A stretch of DNA of 64,000 nucleotides, taken from the NCBI RefSeq assembly GCF_964204865.1, contig NC_135254.1, forward strand, positions 15,567,001-15,631,000, written 5' to 3'. The DNA comes from Styela clava. Lineage: Eukaryota; Chordata; Ascidiacea; Stolidobranchia; Styelidae. Positions 1 through 10,000 of this stretch are shown piece after piece. Position 1 is the stretch's first letter. Each line of letters opens with the position of its first letter. The translations under genes and the position numbers were made by a program. The notes under the pieces were generated by a model. It saw only the letters and a list, made by a program, of their open reading frames with translations. It was not told where the DNA came from and searched no databases.

Positions 1-720
1 AGTCAGTTCTTTATCGTCGGCGCCAATGCCATTTCGGTGGATCGTGAGTATATTTGGCAAGCTCTATGACGTGATTGTGATGTCGTAGTGATTTAATTTT
101 TGGATGGCGTAATCAGATGGGGGTTAGGATTGACATATCAAAAAATTGTTATGCTACGCCCACTAGAAGTACGTTAGGTACGAAACTACACGAGACCCGA
201 AGTCTGGGGGTCTCTTGAAGTACACGCCGCACATACGTCTAGTTGGCCTGGCTCAATAATTTTGCATATGTCATTTCTGACCCCCACCTGACTACGTCAT
301 TCGAAAATTACATCACTGCAAATTCGCAGTGTCGTAATAGGCCTACAGACCTCCCAAGCCCTTTCGGCTGTACAGATGGTCGCCCAGACAATCATCCGAA
401 ATCGAGCTAGCTATTTCTCTCGTTTTCTCCTTGAAACGATACCGATAACAGAGAAGTCGCTGACGTTAGTGAGTTTATTATAGTCGGCACAGATGTCATT
501 TTGGACGATTGTAGCTATACTTTAGCAAGCTCTATGACGCAATTGTGACATCGCATGTAATGTAATTTTTGGCTGACGTCTGGACGTACAAAGGTGAGGG
601 TTAGAAATATTATATTAATAAAATCGTTATGCTACTCTCACTCACTAGAAGTACTTGACGGCACGTACTTCAGGAGGCCCAAGTCTGGAAGTGGAGATGA
701 ACTTGAAAGTTCCAACGCAA
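1..720. repeat. Two related copies of a dispersed repeat (about 1-345 and 470-700)
   Basis: Both copies share the same order of short blocks: a 'gcaagctctatgacg' block, then 'gtgattgtgatgtcg' or a close variant, then a G-rich 'gggttag' block, then 'ttgttatgct' and 'cactagaagtac'. Related blocks recur at about 19990-20160 and, inverted, at about 18050-18150. This is a degenerate interspersed repeat with no coding capacity seen. Its class is unknown. Confidence 0.6.
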
Positions 721-784
721 ACGAACCTTGATTTTTAACATGGCTCTATGGTGCAATCATTATAAAATAGCTTTACGCCTTGAG

Positions 785-1048
785 CAATGTTCCCTCTAAT
801 TTTTTGTAGTATGTGTGCGCAGAAATTTTGGTGTGTGCGCACTTTTTTGGAAATGACTAATATTTGTGCAAAAACCAATGAAGAAATTTTGGCGTTCTAA
901 CCGGGTAATAAGTGGGCCAACAACAATTTTCTCAACCTGCCAACCGAGCACATTGTTATATTACATCGAAATAAATAAATCTATGCGTGTGCGCAGCCTC
1001 TGAAAGCTGTGTGCGCGCGCACACGCGCACACCGTAGAGGGAACACTG
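785..1048. mobile_element. Short non-autonomous hAT-type element with 8-bp TSD
   Basis: The ends are imperfect inverted repeats: 'caatgttccctct' on the left and 'agagggaacactg' on the right. The element is flanked by a perfect 8-bp direct repeat, gccttgag, at 777-784 and 1049-1056. An 8-bp duplication is typical of hAT transposons. The interior is rich in 'gtgtgcgcac' motifs and has no open frame. The right end of a relative lies at about 25255-25325. Confidence 0.75.
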
Positions 1049-1283
1049 GCCTTGAGTGCCTGATAATTTTCGTGAAAACAAGTTTCTTTTTATGGCCATA
1101 AAAACTATGATTTAATAATGTTCGAAAGTTTGACCCACGTGACATTGTAATAATATTTTGATACATTATAATCGAGCCATGTTGCAGTGTTGCTCTGCAT
1201 TTGCCAAAACATCATTTGGCCATGGTATTCATTTTAATTCAGTATTTTATAACTATGCATTTACAGGACTATATTATTTAATA

Positions 1284-3077
1284 ATGAAACGTCCTAAACT
1301 AAAAAAGGCAAGCAAACGAATGACATGTCGACTGAAATTTAAGATACAAAAGAGGGTCAAGGAACATCACCGAAAAGCTCGCAAGGAAAGCAAGAAAAAC
1401 GGAAAAGGAGCAAAAAAGAAAGATCCTGGTATCCCGAATGACTGTCCGTTTAAAGAAGAAATTCTCAGAGAGGCAGAAATACGAAAACAAAGACTAGCTG
1501 AGCAAAAAGAACGACAAAAAGAAGAAAGACGAAAGATGTTTAATAAACAGCGTGATCTTAAAATTGAGGGCAATGACTTGGAAAGTTTTCAGAAAGGCAT
1601 ATTGAAAAGGCAAAAAGATTTTGAAAAAATTTCATCCAAGTTTGGAGGAAAAGATTCAAATGAAACGAAGAATCTTGTTCACGAGAACTCTCGGCGGGCA
1701 TATTACAAAGAATTTAAAAAAGTTATTGAATCTGCTGATGTAATTTTAGAGGTAGTTGATGCCAGAGATCCAATAGGATGCAGATGTGCTGAAGTTGAGA
1801 AGGCTGTCTTGGATTCTGGATTGAATAAAAGAATCATACTAGTTTTAAACAAAATTGACCTTGTCCCCAAAGAGAATGTGGAAGCTTGGCTCAAGTATCT
1901 TCGAGCTGAGTTTCCAACAGTTGCTTTTAAAGCAAGTACACAGTCACAAAGACAGAATTTGAGTCAGAATCGAGTTCCGGTTCGCGAGTTAAACAAGGAT
2001 CTCTTGCTGAAATCCAGTAAATGTCTCGGTGCCGATAATCTCCTCAAATTGTTAGGTAATTACTGTCGGAACGCCGACATCAAAACGAGCATCACTGTCG
2101 GGGTTGTTGGATTCCCAAATGTTGGAAAGAGCAGTATAATCAACAGTTTGAAGAGAGCTAAAGCTTGTAACGTAGGAGCCACTCCTGGGGTTACAAAATC
2201 CGTGCAACCTGTGAACATTGATAAGAATATCAAGATCTTGGATTGTCCTGGAATCGTAATGGCAAGTGGTAACGAGGCCACGGCAGTTTTAAGGAATTGC
2301 GTCAGAGTTGAAAGCATTGAAGATCCAGTTACACCTGTGGACGCTATTTTGAAAAGATGTAACAAACAACAGATGATCATGCATTATAATATTAGTAACT
2401 ACGAAAATACAAATGAGTTTTTATCACAGTTAGCAAGGCGGCAAGGTAAATTGAAAAAAGGTGGTATTCCGAATGTCAACAAAGCAGCAAGATCAGTGCT
2501 TAATGACTGGAACAGTGGCAAGATAAGCTACTACACACACCCACCTGAAGATGTATCGAGAAAATCACAAGTATCTGCTGAGATTGTTTCAAAAATGGCG
2601 AAAGAATTCGATTGGGCGTCACTTGAATCTGATAATTTAGCAACATTGAATGCCGTTCGAGGTAATCCATCACTATCCGGAGGCGTTGTATTTGAATCAA
2701 TCGGCCACATGGAAACTGAGGAAAACATTGAAGAAGATAGCGATGTTGAAGAAATGCAAGAAAGCGATGATGACATAGAAATGGGAAAAATCACTATGCG
2801 AAGCACAAAACAGAAAAAAGTCGAAGTAACCAAACCGGAAGGAGATAAACATTCCGCAATCAGACACGTCTCTGCAGCGGATGAACTACAAAGTTCTGGC
2901 AGCAATATACAAGCAAATAAAGGTTTGAAGGACATGATGAAAAAGAACAAAAAGAAAAAGAAACGTGCTGATGTTTTATCTGATAAACTTGGAGAATCTC
3001 TCATGTCTGCAATGGATTTCCGTGACGGTGACAAAGACCAAGAATATGATTTTGAATCTGATTTTAATATGAATTAA
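1284..3077 (+). CDS. GNL3: Nucleostemin, nucleolar circularly permuted GTPase (GNL3)
   Basis: This encodes a 597-residue member of the YlqF/YawG GTPase family. In animals the family acts in the nucleolus in ribosome biogenesis and cell proliferation. The start at 1284 is chosen because the protein then opens with MKRPKLKKASKRMTC, which matches the known start of vertebrate nucleostemin; an open frame continues upstream to 1158 but a splice-acceptor-like 'ttacag' sits at 1261-1266. The G motifs come in permuted order: DARDP at 159-163, NKID at 189-192, GFPNVGKSS at 276-284, TPGVTKS at 300-306 and DCPG at 320-323. The N-terminal 120 residues are strongly basic and probably coiled. The C-terminus has an acidic stretch at about 500-535 and a lysine-rich block. 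The G3 Asp-x-x-Gly is intact, which makes it more GNL3L-like at that point. The coding region has no intron, unlike its neighbours. A poly(A) signal AATAAA lies at 3406-3411. It converges with GTPBP6. Confidence 0.95.
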   Translation: MKRPKLKKASKRMTCRLKFKIQKRVKEHHRKARKESKKNGKGAKKKDPGIPNDCPFKEEILREAEIRKQRLAEQKERQKEERRKMFNKQRDLKIEGNDLESFQKGILKRQKDFEKISSKFGGKDSNETKNLVHENSRRAYYKEFKKVIESADVILEVVDARDPIGCRCAEVEKAVLDSGLNKRIILVLNKIDLVPKENVEAWLKYLRAEFPTVAFKASTQSQRQNLSQNRVPVRELNKDLLLKSSKCLGADNLLKLLGNYCRNADIKTSITVGVVGFPNVGKSSIINSLKRAKACNVGATPGVTKSVQPVNIDKNIKILDCPGIVMASGNEATAVLRNCVRVESIEDPVTPVDAILKRCNKQQMIMHYNISNYENTNEFLSQLARRQGKLKKGGIPNVNKAARSVLNDWNSGKISYYTHPPEDVSRKSQVSAEIVSKMAKEFDWASLESDNLATLNAVRGNPSLSGGVVFESIGHMETEENIEEDSDVEEMQESDDDIEMGKITMRSTKQKKVEVTKPEGDKHSAIRHVSAADELQSSGSNIQANKGLKDMMKKNKKKKKRADVLSDKLGESLMSAMDFRDGDKDQEYDFESDFNMN

Positions 3078-4068
3078 TAATGCTTAGATTCAGATACAGA
3101 AATATTATTGGGACTAACAATTAATTTCAGACGGATAATACCTTAATTTCCCGTTCTATTGTTCGTTTACTCCATATCTCGATAAAGCCATCAATCCGGT
3201 ATTACATGAAATATTATTCACAAGTACCTTTGAAATTCTGAGTGAAAAATTATCAAAGCATTAAAATTTCAATAGAGTATTCCTTTCTAACAAAATTATC
3301 ATGTTAAAAATCCAATGTTAGCAGCTATATCAAATTGGTTTATTTCATATTTTTTCTTTTAGTAATGTGATATCATATAAATGTTTACATTGCTTTTGCC
3401 TGGTTAATAAAATAGAGGGAATAAAGATGCAATGCCTTTTTCTGGTCAATAAATAGCGGTCATACGGCACATGATTGCATATTTATTTCTTACTGGGTAG
3501 CCACTGCTGCTTGAGGTCAGAGCCTTAGGGAGACTTCATAAAACCTCTGTGGTTTGAATACTGCCGTTATCTCAAGCACAATTCAACTAACTGTTCATTA
3601 CTATCATCTCTTTCAGCATTGAGTAGTTCCTGAATCGGTTTACAGGTCGTAGTCATCAGAGTCCCGCTGCCGGTTAGTCAAGCACGAGATAAATGGGACT
3701 CAAATTGATCTCTTGTTACTGCAACCAATGCTAATTACAATTGTATGTTTTCTCTTAAAATAGCATGTCAACAACCTGGATATATCGTATTTTTCTCATA
3801 AATCAACAACGTCTTATACTATTCGAATGCTGCGCTACCCTGATCCAAACTGGTTCTTCATGCAGATAACAAACAAAACCATTTATTAGTACTCTGTAAC
3901 GCATATATATGGTTCATTAAAAAACACAAGAAGTTATTAAAATTATCTGCGAATCAAATAATGTTGGCAAAGATTTTTTCCAAGGGGCTCTAATTCAGGG
4001 AACATTACCATATACCACATTATGACAACGCAGTAATGTTATGTGCAACTATTTTTATATGCATAAAA
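3078..4068. other. Convergent intergenic spacer GNL3 / GTPBP6
   Basis: This stretch holds the two 3' untranslated ends, including AATAAA at 3406-3411 for GNL3 and an inverted AATAAA near 3880 that could serve GTPBP6. I see no further gene. Confidence 0.6.
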
Positions 4069-7000
4069 TTACGATACATCGCCTGAGAGTATATCATAAA
4101 CACTGTATTTTGATTTAAACTTATTAAGCATAGGTTGAGAAATAACAACATCAAATATAAAATGAAAATCTCCATCAGTTTTTACATCATTCACATTTGC
4201 AAATTGATTAAACCAATCCATATGGTCACCATCAGCCGGAACTTTTATTTTACAATAAGAACTTCCAGTAACTTTTACTAATCGATCGTGTATTATTTTA
4301 TTCAATTCATCTAAACCAGGCCCCTCTGTGGCAGATACCATACATGTAGATGACGGTTGAAGATAGAGGTGGTGGCGCTTCAGCTTTTTACCACGTTTTG
4401 AATAGGCAGCTTCTTTTTGAATTGGAATTGAAGAATCTTTTCTGTAATGTAGCGAAGCATAAGTACAAATAAAGTTTTCTTAGTATACCAGCGGTTCCCA
4501 AACGCAAAATCATTTCTCCGCAATTTGAACTTTTGGCGTAACGGTTAAATGATAAAACTTAATTGTGTTGCAGATTGCACCTTTCGAGTTCGAATCCGAA
4601 GCCCCCACCTCACCCACGCTATAATAAAATTGATAGACAATGTCGCCCCATATCTGTCCTTCAATCAAAAGCAGCTGGTATAGTGCCTTGCTTGGAGTGA
4701 AAGGCAATGATAAGCGATGTATAAAAATACTAGTCTTAAAATAATGAAGTCTATTCAAAAATTTATTGTATGTTAAAGTATTTCCTTGTTTCACTAGTTT
4801 TGTATATATCTACTGGAGTTTCTTTAACCAACGACGAGGATCCACTCAAGCAGAGATGACTATAAGATTGAGACCACCAAATATAAACAATTTTGATACT
4901 AATTGAATAAAGAAAAAAACATACTGAAATTCAGATGTCTGAATAATATAAAAACATGAACCAGCATTCATACAGGGTGACTAAGAAACAGAACCCATAA
5001 ATTTCTCAATTCTGCAAAAATGCATGAAATTAATTTAACACTTAAATTTCCCATTGTTTATGATTGTACCCAAACGTTTAGGTAAACTAGGAAAGAAGCT
5101 TTGCACAAAAGTCTCTTACTGTACATAATTATGTTCCGACAGATCTGTTTTTTTGGGGATCACCCTGTACCAAAAGTTGACCATTTCTTAGACACGACAT
5201 ATGGATACTAAAATCTGGATGAACGAACTCTTAGAAAAATTAGAATTAGACGAATCACAATGTAGACACAAATGCAAGTAAAATTATATAACTTACTGTT
5301 CAATATTTCGAGTATCTGGCAATAAATCAATTTTATTTTGAACTTCTATCATATTTTCTAGTAGTTTTTCCGGCAAATTGAGATCCGATAATACTTTATA
5401 AACATTCATCTTCTGATTTTTGTAGTCTGGATGACTTATATCACTCACATGAATTATCATATCCTGAAAATAGAGGTAATGTTAGAATTTTTCCATTATT
5501 GGAGTTCTATAAAGAAATCTTTTTTCTCTCTAACTACTGGACCAATTGTTTTGAAATTTTCAGTGGTTGAATATCGTGGTCATCGCTAAAAGGCTATTAC
5601 TTTTATTTATCCTAAATTTTCTATAATTCCTATAAGATTTGATATTTTATCCAATTTTTATTCATGAGAACACAACGAAACGTCAGTCTTCGGATTTTGA
5701 TTTCGTGCTACGCAAAAGTCTAGAGCTTCACGCTACTGGTGACTTACTGTAAACTACGTACGTTAGGTTACCGTTGAAAGATTGTCGAAACATTTGGTAA
5801 TTTCATTCGCGCTGGCACAATACACATGAATCATCATCATGACAGGACCAGGTAAAGCTAGGAAAGTTTGGGTACCGGTACTAGTAAGTTCAGAAGTTGC
5901 AGCTTCATCCGAGATATATTTTTGGGGAACATTTTGAGTAAAATATTTCAATTTGGCTTTCGTGTTTACATATTTGAGCATTTCTCCCTCCTGTTATTAT
6001 TCTAAACTGCATGTTATATTCATATATTTGTTTTTATGTTTTTTGGAAAAAAGGTGAAAAAGTACATCTTCAAGAAAAATTGGACTTACAGCTTGTAACA
6101 TATCCTCCATTGTAGCACTAAAAGCATCAATAAGTGAATGAGGTAAATCAGATAAAAATCCCACAGTGTCAATTAATAAGTATCTGAAAAATATCGGGTT
6201 TTAAAAATTTTTAAGCATGAGGGAACAAATTTCTTATCTTTTGCGTAACTCTTATCTGATACCAATATCCCTTTTTCACATATTATTTGACTTGCAGACT
6301 GATTATGCAGCCCAACTAGGTGTTGCCACATCAAAAAGCATTGCTCGCCATTGTAAGTGGAACATAATAGCAGCTCATCAATAGAGGCTATTTCACAAAA
6401 TGTGTCCATGCATCCAGAACTACTCCCAAGTGTCACACTACACATAGACTGGTAACCGGGCAGGTAGTTATGTTTGTTCATAACTGAACACTTTTATCCA
6501 ATTTTTATGTTCTTATGAGTAAATTTGTAAATCCTAAACATGTGCATAATATGTTGCGTTTATTTTCATCAGGTCAGTAATCATTTCAAGCAGTATACTT
6601 TTTGTAGGGTGTTTGTGGCTCCCAATCTTTGTTGTTAAATTCTTCCCTTCGCCTAATTTGGAATTCTTCATTTCTACCTCGCTATGCATAAAAACTCCCT
6701 TTATTTATTCAATCTTTAATAGATCCTCAGCTAGTGTTATGCACAAGCCATTTTTGTACAGTTTAAGTACCAGTTCGAAGATGTGTGCATAAATAATTAT
6801 TATGATAATAATAAAGAACTGAAGAATATTATAATCGTAATACTAGAGCAAATACAAAGCCCGAAGCAATTTGGTAATGTTGGTTCTTCTTGTGTTTTCT
6901 CTAAAACAGGGATGTCTAACCCGCGAGCCGCATGTGGCCCACAGATAGAATTTGTGCGACCCACGTGTAGTTTTTATATAAATACCGACATATAAACATA

Positions 7001-10000
7001 TTTAACATAAATTTCCTGGTATGATATCAAATCTTACCATAATTTGGGCTATGATTTCACGTGATTCCGCCATATGGAAAGCGTTGTTATGCGCTACAGA
7101 ACATGATTTCACAAAGGCCACTCAAGCGTGCGACACCTGCGGCGATACAATGGGTTTTTCTACCCATTGTGGAGTCAAGGTTGAAGTCACTTGAGGATTT
7201 AAATCAGAAATATCAAAAGGATTGGGAAGAGTTGTAAGACAACGATGTATGCCTAATATGCCGTAAATTTCTCCACCCATTGTGGAGTCAAGGTTGAAGT
7301 CACTTGAGGATTTAAATCAGAAATATCAAAAGGATTGGGAAGAGTTGTAAGACAACGATGTATGCCTAATATGCCGTAAATTTGTTTCGAGCTTGAAGTC
7401 TTATATTTTAAAAATTATGAAGTCGAAGCCTAGAAGTACGCTGACGAACGATAATTTGACAAGCCAGTTAGTTACATTTGGCAGTATCAAAACTACACGT
7501 TGATATTAAACAGTTGTGCAATGACAATCAAAAGCAAGTTTCGAACTAGTTGAAGAGGAAAATTGCTGACTTCATATTTATTTATTTTTTTGATTATTTA
7601 CGCCAATGTATGTACATTTTGAATAAAAAATGAGTTGAATTTCATGGTCCATGGTCTTTGTGTGCATCTTGTGTTCAGGAATCCGCAAAATTTTTGTGCA
7701 ATCCAGGCGCGTTTGATTTAGCGACGATCAAATTCTAACGTAAATCGGAATTGGGTTGCTATTTGAGTTTGGTAAAAACGTTTGCGGCCCGCAATGAATT
7801 CCCCCACGTGGAAGTGGCCCGCGACACTAAAAAGTTTGGACATGCCTGCTCTAAAAGATAAACTTTTCAGAAAAAACAGAGATAATTTGTTTTACATGAG
7901 AATAACCTAGATGGTTCAGGCTTGGCAATTTGTTTTTTGCAAAAACCAGCGAAAATAATGAAAATTTTCACCATACCACGATACTGATATTATTTGGCGA
8001 ATTCCTATTAATTAATGGAGTTGACCAAGAACTTTTTTTACAACAATGTATTCAAATATACAGAATCATGATTGCCATGCATCATGAACATTAGTTATCG
8101 TTGCCATCTTACCTTAAGTTACCACAAGATAATGCTGAGTGAGTTGTAACATCTAATGTTGCAAATAAATGATTCTTTGGTTCAAGTCTCTCAGATTTAG
8201 TAAGTGCTTTTATTAAAGTTGTTTTACCTAAACAAAAAAAATGTGTTGATATTTAAAAGAAACAACTAAATTGCCAAAAATTGCAAGGATGTATGTTGAC
8301 TATCTCCTGAAATATTATATTTGAATATGTTAAATCGAATAAATACTGAATTGGGATTAGATTTATATTTGTGAAGATTGATTAAATGAGCCCATGGGTG
8401 TACAACATTTTTTGTCAGTGGGCCATATAACCAACTTCAGACATCTAGCTGGGCCAGTGACGGGGCCACACATAAAATTTTGTTAATCAATGCAGGGAAG
8501 GCAAGAAAAGAAAATGCGGCTATTGCTTAACCTCGCAGTAACAAAGGCGAAACGACGAAAGATTTAACACAGCGACAAGGGCAAAAAATAATATGTATTT
8601 ATAAGCATGTGATTGATGTGAGTGACTTTTTAAACAGAGTGAGTGTTGACAAGGGCCACACTAAATGGCTTGGCGAGCCGGTTAGTGGCCCACTTGTTGC
8701 ACAGATCTGTGTTATAGCCAGAAAAAATTTATAAATTTTACGTTGATTTTTTCATGGTTATGATAAAACGAAAAACTTCTAAAGTATTCCTAAAATAAAC
8801 AATTGACTACTGGTAAAGAGAATATTAGAATTTCAAATGTATTCATATTTTCTACTTCTTAAGAGCAACACTAGCGACTAACCAGCATTTGTGTATCCAA
8901 CAACAGCAACTACTGGTATATTATTCTTCCTCTTTGCTTGTCTCTGATATGTTCGATGTTTGCTTAATTCTGTCAAACGGGATCTAATTTTTTGTTCTCG
9001 AATTTTAAATTGTCGTTTCAGTAATTCCATTGGCGTTTCTCCAGGGCCACCGACAGCACCGTGCCTTATTGAATATATATGTATTGATAATATATCAGAA
9101 TTAGATTATCGTACATGTTATCATCTCCGCGGATAACAAAGGGTGGTGGCAAGGATACCCAGAAACAGGTAATTTACTATAGGCCTACTATAGATCAGGG
9201 TTCAGCAAACTGTGGCCCGCAAGCAAATTTTAAATACATGAAAACATTTTGTAGAGTAGAAGTAACTGGAACATGTGTCAGTTGCAAGTTTACTTGCGAT
9301 CATACTCACTATCATTCGTAATTAACACAGGAATAGGTATCTCAGGTGCGTCATTATACAAAATTTGATTCCGGCAATTCTCTATAAGCGGAAATTATTG
9401 CCAACTATGTACATATTTAGTCCAGTAATGCATAGGGACCACTGCTAAAATATATAAACTTATTTTGATTAGTTTTCTATTTTGTCAGAAACCTATTTTA
9501 TGTCTCATTTTCGACATCCATGGATGGGCTTATTATAAAACAAATACCGTAAGTGCATGAATTTCTCATGTAAGCAAGGTCACATGCATTTTCGTATAGC
9601 AGATACAATGCTGTACTACATAGTAGGATTAGGATTAACATATTTATCCCGGGGGAGAGGAAAGCCGATAAGACGGCTTATCCATATGGCGAACCACGGC
9701 CTCTTGTCTGGTTACCATTCCAAGTCGGGTATGGGATTAGTTATATTGTTTGTTTTTGGAAGCATGGACTTGGTGGTGGAGGAAGCCGTAACCGACCAGC
9801 GGTTACGTGAACCACCCAACGGCGGCGAGGAGTCCAGCAATCCTCTCGCACATAACCATCCCTGCATGGGATTCGAACCTGCGAACCCACGTAGAGTAAT
9901 TAGAGGTGCGGTGGCGAGCGTATCCCTAACGCTTAGCCCGTTGAGCCGAACCGCCGCGCCAAGAGTAGAGTTACAAGCGACGAGGAACATACTAAAAGCT

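Noticed and set aside
9840-9970. Possible tRNA gene (good A and B boxes)
   Set aside because: The stems do not pair as a functional tRNA, and the same sequence recurs with a SINE body at 13420-13725.
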